Assembly (NCBI RefSeq): GCF_001435505.1
Contig: NZ_AZDO01000003.1
Location: 1-64,000 of the forward strand
Source of the DNA: Companilactobacillus futsaii JCM 17355
GTDB taxonomy: Bacteria; Bacillota; Bacilli; Lactobacillales; Lactobacillaceae
DNA length: 64,000 bases
Direction of reading: 5' to 3'
The notes under the pieces are model-generated. The model searched no databases and was not told the origin of the DNA. It saw only the letters and a program-made list of their open reading frames with translations. The position numbers and the translations under genes are program-made. This document shows, one piece after another, positions 1-7,581 of the stretch. How positions within the stretch are numbered: position 1 is the stretch's first letter; every line of letters starts with the position of its first letter.

Positions 1-30
1 TCTTAACTTTTCTTTATTTTTCCAAAGTGG

Positions 31-2532
31 CTAACTTGTTCTTGCAATTTGCGTTAAATAATCAATTGTTAAACTTGATGCATTCTTGACTAAATCACTG
101 GGATCACCGGCAGCCATTAATTTACCCCCAGCACTACCACCTTTAGGACCGAGATCAATCAAGTAATCGGCATTAGTCATCAAGTCCAAATCATGGGTAA
201 TGATAATAATCGTTGCACCTTGTGATTTTAATTTATTCATGACGCCAAGTAAGGTTTGAACATCGATCGGGTGTAAACCAACAGATGGTTCGTCAAAAAC
301 AAACATCGTCTTATCTTGCTTACCAGTCAAGTGATTAACTAGTTTTAATCGTTGTGCTTCTCCACCAGATAATTCCGGAGTACTTTCGCCAAGATGTAAG
401 TAGTTAAGACCGATCTCGTCCAACAATTTTAATTGCTTTTCAATTTTTGGAACGGATTCAAACACTTTTAGTGCGTCTTTAACTGACAAATTAAGTAAAT
501 CGACAATAGAATAGCCGTTCCAACGGATCTGTTGAATTTCATCCTTGAAACGATTGCCGTGACAATATGGACAAACTTCTACCATGTCGGGTAGATACTG
601 AATATCTAAGGAGATTTTGCCAATACCACCACAGTGTTCACAAGCACCTTGCTTATTATTGTAAGAAAAGTTTGAAATCGTATATTTTCTGGCTTTAGAT
701 TCAGGTAAATCAGCAAACATCCTGCGGAGATTATCCATAATTGTTGTATAAGTTGCCAAGCTAGATCTCGTGTTTTTACCAACTGGCTTAGCATCGATAC
801 TGACAACATTGGTTAATTTAGTGTCCAATTTAGTTACTTGTTTTGGCAGCCTTTGCTTATTTTTCTTAGCTTCAATAGCTGGTACTAAGCTATCTAAAAT
901 CAAACTAGTTTTCCCTGCTCCAGAAAAGCCAGTAATAGCAGTTATCTTATTTCCTGGTATTGAAGCTGAAACATCATGTAAATTAAAGTAATTACCAACT
1001 TCAAAATCAGTCGTGAGATCCTTAGCATTTTTCTTTGAAGCAATCTTTTCGTGCATAATATCAGCTTTTCCAGAGATAAATGGTCCAATCAATGATGCCT
1101 TATCATGTGTCAATTCTTCAGGTGTACCTTGAGCAATGACTTGACCACCCGCATCCCCAGAACCAGGGCCAATTTCGATTACCCAATCGGCAGCACTGAT
1201 GATGTCGACTTCGTGATCAACGACTACTAAGGAATTTCCCTGGTCAATCAATTTATGAAAAATATTGATCAAGCCTTTAACATTATCAGGGTGCAATCCA
1301 ATCGATGGCTCATCTAAGACGTAAAGGACTCCAGTTGTTTCGGTCCTCAAAGTCTTCGCTAATTGGATCCGTTGTAATTCACCAGTTGACAAGGTATTAC
1401 CACTTCTAGACAAGGTCAAATAGTCCAATCCTAAATCTAGCAATGGTTGTAAGGTGTCATGTAAATTCTTGAAAAGCACTCTAGCCATAGCCTGTAATTC
1501 TTTGGGAAGTTCAGCTTTAGTCATAGATTCCCATTTTTGAAGCTTGCCAAGCGTTAAATCTGAAACTTCAGCGATATTTTTTTGCCCTACGATTTGTGTC
1601 AATAATTCAGGATTCAGACGTGTTCCATGACAAGTTGGGCAAACCGAAAAATGGAAGAATTCGTTGATTTTGTTGATTGAACGTTCACTTTTAACAGTCT
1701 TTAATGAGTCATAAACTGCTTCATAAGCATTCTCATACAAAGTTTTATCAGTGTGAAAAACACGTCCAGTCGAAGTCCTGAAATCAACTGAATATTGTTT
1801 CTTTTCACCATGTAAAACAATATTTTTTTCTTTATCGGTCAAATCTTTATAGGGAACGTCAGTCCGAACTCCTAGAGTTGCCGCAACCGTTGGCATGAAA
1901 TTTCTTCCAGGAAGATGCCAAGAAGCTACTACTCCTTGATCAAGTGTTAATGATTCGTCGCCAATTAGTTTGCTCTCATCCAATTCACGAATTTTACCAG
2001 TACCATGGCATTGGACACAGGCACCACCAGAATTGAAGGCGAAATCTTCGGCTGACTTAGCCATGAATTCAACACCACAGACGGGACAAGTAATTACTCC
2101 CATACGATCTCCTGGCAGATCCATCGCTTGAGCAATTTTGAGACTTGGTTTTATTTGGTGACCATTTGGACAAACAGTCGATCCTAAACGTGAAAAAATC
2201 AATCTAACCACATTAAAAATTTCACTCATCGAACCAACAGTCGACCTTTCTGATGGTACTCCGGGACGTTGACGCAAAGCGATTGCTGAAGGAATATTTT
2301 TGACTTCTTGAACGTCAGAACTCTTGCTTTGACTAATTCGTCTTCTCGTATAGGTTGATAGAGCTTCTAAGTATCTTCTTGAACCCTCAGCATACAAGAT
2401 ACCCATAGCTAACGAGCTTTTCCCTGAGCCAGATGGCCCAGAAATTGCTACAAATTTATTCAAAGGAATGTCAACGTCGATATTCTTTAGATTGTTGACT
2501 TTTCCCCCTCGAACCTCAATTTTTTTATTCAT
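31..2532 (-). CDS. UvrA-like ABC ATPase, class II (UvrA2)
   Basis: A tandem ABC ATPase of the UvrA family, 833 residues against about 940 for UvrA. Visible are Walker A GPSGSGKSS at 32-40, a first signature LSTGELQR, Walker B LDEPSIGLHP, a second Walker A GFSGAGKTS, signature LSGGEAQRL and Walker B FDEPSVGLHP. Zinc-type pairs lie at C149/C152 and C172/C175, with CEHC and CPYC in the second half. Between CPNGHQ (residue 121) and CVQCHG (172) there are only about 50 residues, so the UvrB-binding insertion of true UvrA is absent. This marks a class II UvrA, a group linked in known cases to resistance against DNA-binding drugs and DNA damage. An AAAGGAAG ribosome site precedes the ATG. It is divergent from a MerR regulator and has a MerR-type promoter. 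The substrate is unknown. Confidence 0.88.
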   Translation of the reverse strand: MNKKIEVRGGKVNNLKNIDVDIPLNKFVAISGPSGSGKSSLAMGILYAEGSRRYLEALSTYTRRRISQSKSSDVQEVKNIPSAIALRQRPGVPSERSTVGSMSEIFNVVRLIFSRLGSTVCPNGHQIKPSLKIAQAMDLPGDRMGVITCPVCGVEFMAKSAEDFAFNSGGACVQCHGTGKIRELDESKLIGDESLTLDQGVVASWHLPGRNFMPTVAATLGVRTDVPYKDLTDKEKNIVLHGEKKQYSVDFRTSTGRVFHTDKTLYENAYEAVYDSLKTVKSERSINKINEFFHFSVCPTCHGTRLNPELLTQIVGQKNIAEVSDLTLGKLQKWESMTKAELPKELQAMARVLFKNLHDTLQPLLDLGLDYLTLSRSGNTLSTGELQRIQLAKTLRTETTGVLYVLDEPSIGLHPDNVKGLINIFHKLIDQGNSLVVVDHEVDIISAADWVIEIGPGSGDAGGQVIAQGTPEELTHDKASLIGPFISGKADIMHEKIASKKNAKDLTTDFEVGNYFNLHDVSASIPGNKITAITGFSGAGKTSLILDSLVPAIEAKKNKQRLPKQVTKLDTKLTNVVSIDAKPVGKNTRSSLATYTTIMDNLRRMFADLPESKARKYTISNFSYNNKQGACEHCGGIGKISLDIQYLPDMVEVCPYCHGNRFKDEIQQIRWNGYSIVDLLNLSVKDALKVFESVPKIEKQLKLLDEIGLNYLHLGESTPELSGGEAQRLKLVNHLTGKQDKTMFVFDEPSVGLHPIDVQTLLGVMNKLKSQGATIIIITHDLDLMTNADYLIDLGPKGGSAGGKLMAAGDPSDLVKNASSLTIDYLTQIARTS

Positions 2533-2577
2533 ACTAGACTTCCTTTATAATGAATATTAATCCGTCGGTTTTACGTG

Positions 2578-2583
2578 TATAAT
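2578..2583 (+). promoter_or_regulatory. Probable -10 element of the merR-type regulator
   Basis: TATAAT on the plus strand, 60 bp before the regulator ATG. No good -35 hexamer is visible at 16-18 bp upstream (TATTAA is the best). It lies next to the dyad of the divergent promoter, which would permit autoregulation. The assignment is weak because the region is AT-rich. Confidence 0.35.
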
Positions 2584-2586
2584 GCT

Positions 2587-2617
2587 AGTGTAAACTATAC
2601 AGCTGCGTTACAGTCAA
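2587..2617 (-). promoter_or_regulatory. MerR-type promoter/operator of the UvrA2 gene (19-bp spacer)
   Basis: Read on the minus strand, TTGACT (2617-2612) and TACACT (2592-2587) are separated by 19 bp. This over-long spacer is typical of promoters activated by MerR-family proteins. The spacer contains an imperfect dyad, TGTAAC ... TTTACA, centred on CAGCTG. The neighbouring divergent gene encodes a MerR-family protein, so the pairing of regulator and operator is a direct inference. Transcription would start about 45 bp before the UvrA2 ATG. Confidence 0.7.
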
Positions 2618-2642
2618 GAAATTTAAAAAGGAATTTTTTATC

Positions 2643-3440
2643 ATGTTAAAAATTAGTGAAATGGCTGATTTGGCCAATACTACTAGAAGAACATTAATAT
2701 TTTACGATCAAGAGGATATTTTTACTCCTAATCATCGAAACAATAATGGTTATCGTCTCTACGACTATGATCAATTGTACGATTTGCTATTCATTCTGGG
2801 CTTAAGAAACCTAGATATTCCCCTATCCGATATTAAAAACATTCAAAATTCAACAACTTCTTCAAGAGAATTATTATCGAATACGCAAAGTAAAATCAAT
2901 AATAAAATATCTGAATTAGTAAAAATTCAAAGAGTTCTTAATAAGAAAATTGAAGATAAAAATTTAGCCGATGATGAAAAATTATATGAACCCTCAATAA
3001 AGAAATTGCCAAAGAAACTTTTCTGGCATTCCATAAGTTCTTCAGGGTGTACGGCTGATGAAGTAGCTCAATTATTCTCCAACTTTTACAAGCATTTAGA
3101 CAACCTAGCAATTATGGAAACGGGGCAATCCGGCTTTTTTACCGACCTTTCGATTGATAATCCCAATGATTATCCAGACGCGTCATTTCAAGTTATTAAA
3201 GAAATCACCAACGCAGAAATTGGTCTACCTATAATTGAAAAGCCAGCCGGTTTGTATGCTTGTATTTTAGTCCGAAACAATGGAACCGGCATTAATCATG
3301 GATTAACTTCTTTAAAGGGTTTTTGCCGTAGGAATAATTTATCTGTTAAAGAAAATTTGTGGCAAATCAATACCAATAATGATTTTGTAGAAACAGGATC
3401 TTCTAAATTCGGTTGGCTTGAATATCAAATAAACAGTTGA
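2643..3440 (+). CDS. MerR-family regulator with GyrI-like effector domain
   Basis: 265 residues. The N-terminus is a MerR winged helix: KISEMADLANTTRRTLIFYD followed by NGYRLYDYDQL, which is the usual RYY/Y-type wing. A helical linker of about residues 70-115 follows (ISELVKIQRVLNKKIEDK). The C-terminal half (about 120-265) has the spacing of an AraC-effector/GyrI-like ligand-binding domain, including PAGLYACILVRNNG. Such regulators bind amphipathic or cationic drugs in known cases. It starts at ATG with AAAAAGGAA upstream, and ends before a strong bidirectional terminator. Its likely target is the divergent UvrA2 gene through the 19-bp-spacer promoter. The inducer cannot be predicted from sequence. 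Confidence 0.82.
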   Translation: MLKISEMADLANTTRRTLIFYDQEDIFTPNHRNNNGYRLYDYDQLYDLLFILGLRNLDIPLSDIKNIQNSTTSSRELLSNTQSKINNKISELVKIQRVLNKKIEDKNLADDEKLYEPSIKKLPKKLFWHSISSSGCTADEVAQLFSNFYKHLDNLAIMETGQSGFFTDLSIDNPNDYPDASFQVIKEITNAEIGLPIIEKPAGLYACILVRNNGTGINHGLTSLKGFCRRNNLSVKENLWQINTNNDFVETGSSKFGWLEYQINS

Positions 3441-3443
3441 AAA

Positions 3444-3475
3444 AAATAAGGAAACCGATTAAGGTCTCCTTATTT
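3444..3475. terminator. Bidirectional terminator between regulator and CAP protein
   Basis: Arms 3444-3456 and 3463-3475 give 12 pairs with one mismatch and a 6-nt loop, flanked by A-run and T-run on either side. It serves the plus-strand regulator and the convergent minus-strand secreted protein gene. Confidence 0.85.
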
Positions 3476-3476
3476 T

Positions 3477-4739
3477 TTATAGTTGTTGTAATTGATTTTG
3501 TTGAATCCAAGCATTAGTACCAATGCGGTACATCTTAACATTAGTTAGTGGATTAACTGCACGACGATCAACGATCCATTCAGTTCCAGTACCAACGGTA
3601 TTACCAGTATAGTTACCAGAATTATCATAAACCTTAGCATTAGCAGTTGTTCTAACAGTTGAACCAGCTAAAAATGTTGCCCATGGTAATGCATCATCAG
3701 CCGCCACGAAGCCATTAGTACATACGTGGTAATAGAAATTTCCATCGATGATAGCAATCATATCAGAAATCCATTCACTGTTTGGAGCCAATGCTAAATC
3801 AGTTCTTTGAGTTCCATAACGATCATATAAATGAGTTACTTGATTCTTAGTAGTTACACCACCACGTAAATCAGCTGTTTTATAATTGTCTCTATTTTGA
3901 TAATCAGCGTCAGTCTTTTTAGCATCCGCAATATCATATTGAGAAACATTGGCGTAGTCATTATCGTTAGTTAGATAGTAAGCATATACATCGCTAGCAT
4001 CATATTTACTATAAGTTTCTTGATTATTTCCCATTTCTTGTGAGAAATAAATCATCCCATTATTAGAAATACTTACCCCAATTCCAACAAAGTTTACATA
4101 AGGATTCAACATATTCTTTCTGTGACCATAGTTAGGTTCAGGATCATACATTTCACTATAAAATTCGTTGGTGATTTTTTGTGCAATAACCGTTGGATCT
4201 GTCGTACCAAGCATTGAATATGGCATTTGAGCAATATTCTCTTCAGCAGTCAAATTATAAGGATACATATTTGCTGAATTCCAACCGGCATGGTTATCAA
4301 CTCCACCAGAATTGATGAAACTATCAGTTCTACTTTGAGCATATGAGTTCAAAACATTCACAGAAGTCAATGGTTGCAAATTATTTTGAGCACGTAGACG
4401 ATTTAATTCTGAGAACATAGCTACTCTAACAGCTGCTGTATCAATCTTTTGATACCCAGCTTGAGTGGTTGCTGTCCCAGTGCTGGTAGTATCAGAACTA
4501 TCCGTATTTGAAGTAGTCTGATTATCTTTATTAGTAGTACTATTTTGAACGACATTTTCTTGATCATTGTCGTTTGTGGCAGTGGCTACACTGGAATTAT
4601 CGCTATTCTTTGTAGTATTTGATACTGTGGGATTTGTCGTAGCGGTGGTATCTGCATAAGCAAGATTCCCTCCTAAACTTGTTGCAAGAAGTGCGCTGGC
4701 GGCTAGTAGAATAGCCGTTTTCTTTGTTTTCGAAAACAT
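3477..4739 (-). CDS. Secreted CAP-domain (SCP-like) protein with SLAP-type C-terminus
   Basis: 420 residues. A Sec signal peptide is clear: basic MFSKTKK, hydrophobic core ILLAASALLATSLGG, then AYA-D as likely cleavage site (about residue 29). A Thr/Ser/Asn/Asp-rich linker spans about 30-100. The CAP domain is about 105-240, with FSELNRLRAQNNLQPL, TAEENIAQMPYS and YGHRKNMLNPY. From about residue 290 there are two repeats resembling the lactobacillar surface-layer wall-binding domain (SLAP): YDRYGTQRTDLALAPNSEW and AKVYDNSGN. It is therefore probably exported and held non-covalently at the cell wall. CAP proteins of this type have no settled function in lactobacilli. There is no sortase motif. 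GGGGAG is the ribosome site. Confidence 0.85.
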   Translation of the reverse strand: MFSKTKKTAILLAASALLATSLGGNLAYADTTATTNPTVSNTTKNSDNSSVATATNDNDQENVVQNSTTNKDNQTTSNTDSSDTTSTGTATTQAGYQKIDTAAVRVAMFSELNRLRAQNNLQPLTSVNVLNSYAQSRTDSFINSGGVDNHAGWNSANMYPYNLTAEENIAQMPYSMLGTTDPTVIAQKITNEFYSEMYDPEPNYGHRKNMLNPYVNFVGIGVSISNNGMIYFSQEMGNNQETYSKYDASDVYAYYLTNDNDYANVSQYDIADAKKTDADYQNRDNYKTADLRGGVTTKNQVTHLYDRYGTQRTDLALAPNSEWISDMIAIIDGNFYYHVCTNGFVAADDALPWATFLAGSTVRTTANAKVYDNSGNYTGNTVGTGTEWIVDRRAVNPLTNVKMYRIGTNAWIQQNQLQQL

Positions 4740-4848
4740 GATACTCCCCTTTTCACTGTTAATACTGGATACATTTATTTTAACTCAATCAAGTTATTAA
4801 TAAAGCATTACTTATAATAAATATTTTATATTATTTCGACAAAATAAA

Positions 4849-4866
4849 AAAGCCTTTCGGCCTTAA
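4849..4866 (-). terminator. Terminator after degV
   Basis: On the minus strand a short stem AAGGCC/GGCTTT with a GAAA loop (one G-U pair) is followed directly by a run of T. It lies immediately beyond the degV stop codon. Confidence 0.75.
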
Positions 4867-4867
4867 A

Positions 4868-5734
4868 TTATGATTTATCAAAATCCTTTATCCAAGCAAT
4901 TGCAAGCGCACCCTTACCAAGATGTGCCCCAATGACAGGTCCAAAGTATGAACGTTCCAAAGTATTATTTGGATATTTTTCTTTTAATTCATTTGCCCAC
5001 TCATCGCCAGCTTCTTTATTGTCCGCATCAATAACTAACAATCTCAAAGGATAATCGTCTTCTTGCATGGCTTTAGCTAATTTTTCTTCAGCCTTTAATT
5101 TAGCCTTTTTCATGGATCGAACCTTATCATAAGCTACGATTGCATGAGTTTGGTTGTCAAATTCCAATAAAGGTTTAATATTTAAGACAGTACCAATTAC
5201 TGCAGAAGCATTGGAAAGTCTACCACCTTTAACTAAATTCTTTAAATCATCCACTACGAATGATTCGCCAATTGAAGCTCTTAATGAATCTAATCGATCG
5301 ATGATTTCATCTAGTGATTTATTTTCTTGAGCCATTCTTGCTGCTTCTTGAGCTAAGTAACCCATTAAGCGAACGGTGATATGTGAGTCGTAAACCACAA
5401 CATTAATGTTGTCGATGGTTTGGGCGGCACTTTTTAGATTATTAACAAATCCAGAAATGGTACTTGCTAAATGAATCGAAATTACGGTATCATAGCCTTC
5501 TTTAGCCAATTTATCGTATACGTTCATCATTTCACCAAGAGAAGGTTGCGCTGTCGAAGGTAATTCTGGTGATTCTTGTAATAAGTCATAAAATTGAGAT
5601 GTAGTGATATCGATGTCTTCTCGATAAGTTTTAGTATTAAATACTACCTCAATTGGTACAACTGTTATATGATATTTATCGACTATTTCTTGTGGCAAAT
5701 AAGATGTACTATCAGTTACAATGGCTATTTTCAT
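4868..5734 (-). CDS. degV: DegV-family fatty-acid-binding protein
   Basis: 288 residues from the chosen start MKIAIVTDSTSYLPQE, which is the standard DegV N-terminus. A further 16 in-frame codons upstream to 5782 do not match the family. Conserved segments are STAQPS (the TSQPS-type lipid-head loop), ISIHLASTISGF and LVKGGRLSNASAVIG. DegV proteins bind a fatty acid. In Firmicutes the related FakB proteins present it to the kinase FakA for phospholipid synthesis, but which class this one belongs to is not decided here. It is a single gene with its own terminator. The ribosome site AAGGA is rather far (about 12 nt) from the ATG. A GGTTA...TAACC dyad lies in the leader at 5755-5780. Confidence 0.88.
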   Translation of the reverse strand: MKIAIVTDSTSYLPQEIVDKYHITVVPIEVVFNTKTYREDIDITTSQFYDLLQESPELPSTAQPSLGEMMNVYDKLAKEGYDTVISIHLASTISGFVNNLKSAAQTIDNINVVVYDSHITVRLMGYLAQEAARMAQENKSLDEIIDRLDSLRASIGESFVVDDLKNLVKGGRLSNASAVIGTVLNIKPLLEFDNQTHAIVAYDKVRSMKKAKLKAEEKLAKAMQEDDYPLRLLVIDADNKEAGDEWANELKEKYPNNTLERSYFGPVIGAHLGKGALAIAWIKDFDKS

Positions 5735-5872
5735 AAATTTATCAATTCCTTGTTTGGTTACGTATAATGATTGTATAACCATTAGATTATATCATACTCA
5801 TTCACTTTTATATTTGTTACAACATAAAAGTTTCAGAAATTCTCAAGTATTTTTAGAAAGGAAATTATTTAT

Positions 5873-7534
5873 ATGTCTTTTGACGGAATGTTTACTCATG
5901 CAATGGTAAACGAATTAAATCAGAATCTTCGTGGCGGGCGTATCAGTAAGATTCAGCAACCGTTCGCTAATGAATTGATTTTAACAGTACGTAGCAATCG
6001 GAAAAATCGTCAGTTGCTATTATCCGCTCATCCTAGTTATGCGCGAGTTCAAATTACTGACCAACCTTTTGCTAATCCAGCCAAACCTTCTACTTTCGTA
6101 ATGTCTTTACGTAAATACATTACTAGTGCAATCGTGGAGGATTTTCATCAATTAAATAATGACCGTGTAGTTATGATCGATTTATCAGCCAAAAATGAGC
6201 TCGGTGATATTCATGATTATACTTTGATTATCGAAATAATGGCTCGTCACAGTAACATTTTCTTAATCAGTAAAGAAACTGGTAAAATTGTTGACTTGAT
6301 CAAACGTGTTTCACCAGAGAATAATAGTTACCGTGGACTATTACCGGGAGATGATTATAAATTACCGCCTGCTCAAAATAAAATCAGTCCTTTTGAGAGT
6401 AAAGAAACTGGTGAGGAACTAACTGCTAGTGATTTACGAGCTAAATTCGAAGGGATCGGTTTGGACACTTCAAAGGAATTAGCTAAATTTATTGAAACTG
6501 GGCATAATTTAGGCGATTTCGTTGATCTTTACCAAGAGCAAATCCATCCTAATACTGCAAAATCTAACGAAAAAAACAAATTAGGATTCTTTCCTATCAG
6601 TTTCACTAATACCACTACTGAAATTTCAGCCTATTCTAGTTTAAGTGAATTGCTAGATAACTTTTATTTAGATAAAGCTAGATTAGATCGAATCGAACAG
6701 CAAACTAAAAGTATTACGCATCGTCTAGATATTATTTTGAAGAAAGATAAATCTAAGATAAAAAAACTCAAGCAACAATTGAAAAAAACTGATGTTATGA
6801 GTAAATATAATCTTTACGGTGAATTGTTAACTACTTACATGTCAAAAATCAAGCATGGTAGTAGTTCGATAACTTTGACTAATTATTACAACAATGAAGA
6901 AGTAACGATTAAACTTAATCCTGAATACTCACCTTCAATGAATGCACAAAGTTATTATAAAAAGTATCGTAAATTACAGAATTCGATTCCGCATATCAAT
7001 GAACAGTTAGAGATTACTACTAATGAGGTCAACTACTTAGAATCTGTTTTAGCCTCTTTAGAGTATGTTGATATTGAAGATGTTGACGGTATCGTGGAAG
7101 AATTGATCTCTTCTGGTTACATCAAGAAAAAACGCAAGAATGCCCGTAAAAAGCGTAAGAAAAAGATTGGTGAAAATTTCCAAACTACTAATGGTACTGA
7201 AATTACCGTCGGTAAAAATAATTTAGAAAATGACCAATTAACGATGAAAATAGCTCAAAAGAATCACTATTGGTTCCACGTTAAAAACATCCCTGGTTCT
7301 CACGTTATCTTAAAGACTGGCACTCCGGATGAAGAATCAATTACTCAAGCTGCAATCATAGCTGCCTATTACTCAAAAGCTCGTGATTCTAGTAAAGTTC
7401 CCGTAGATTATGTCCAAATCAAGCATATTAGAAAGCCTAATGGTGCTAAACCTGGCTACGTTATCTTTGAAGGACAAAAAACTATTTTAGTCGATCCTGA
7501 TCGTAAATTAGTCGAAGCATTAAAAGAGAACTAA
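5873..7534 (+). CDS. rqcH: RqcH (NFACT/fibronectin-binding family) ribosome quality-control factor
   Basis: 553 residues with the full NFACT layout. The NFACT-N domain runs from MSFDGMFTHAMVNELNQNL. A long helical coiled-coil middle (about 270-400) includes KKDKSKIKKLKQQLKK. The NFACT-R domain at about 440-545 has NHYWFHVKNIPGSHVIL. RqcH binds stalled 50S-peptidyl-tRNA complexes and adds C-terminal alanine tails, as shown in Bacillus subtilis. Older annotations call it fibronectin-binding protein FbpA. The lysine/arginine-rich stretch KKKRKNARKKRKKK (about 418-432) precedes NFACT-R. GAAAGGAAA is the ribosome site. It ends in an 18-bp perfect bidirectional terminator shared with the carB-like gene. 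Confidence 0.92.
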   Translation: MSFDGMFTHAMVNELNQNLRGGRISKIQQPFANELILTVRSNRKNRQLLLSAHPSYARVQITDQPFANPAKPSTFVMSLRKYITSAIVEDFHQLNNDRVVMIDLSAKNELGDIHDYTLIIEIMARHSNIFLISKETGKIVDLIKRVSPENNSYRGLLPGDDYKLPPAQNKISPFESKETGEELTASDLRAKFEGIGLDTSKELAKFIETGHNLGDFVDLYQEQIHPNTAKSNEKNKLGFFPISFTNTTTEISAYSSLSELLDNFYLDKARLDRIEQQTKSITHRLDIILKKDKSKIKKLKQQLKKTDVMSKYNLYGELLTTYMSKIKHGSSSITLTNYYNNEEVTIKLNPEYSPSMNAQSYYKKYRKLQNSIPHINEQLEITTNEVNYLESVLASLEYVDIEDVDGIVEELISSGYIKKKRKNARKKRKKKIGENFQTTNGTEITVGKNNLENDQLTMKIAQKNHYWFHVKNIPGSHVILKTGTPDEESITQAAIIAAYYSKARDSSKVPVDYVQIKHIRKPNGAKPGYVIFEGQKTILVDPDRKLVEALKEN

Positions 7535-7581
7535 AAAAGACAATGATTTCAATTTTATTAAAAGAAATCATTGTCTTTTTT
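7533..7581. terminator. Strong bidirectional terminator, rqcH / carB-like
   Basis: Perfect 18-bp arms at 7533-7550 and 7564-7581 with a 13-nt loop. A-run and T-run form the stem base, so it works in both directions. It overlaps the stop codons of both convergent genes. Confidence 0.93.
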
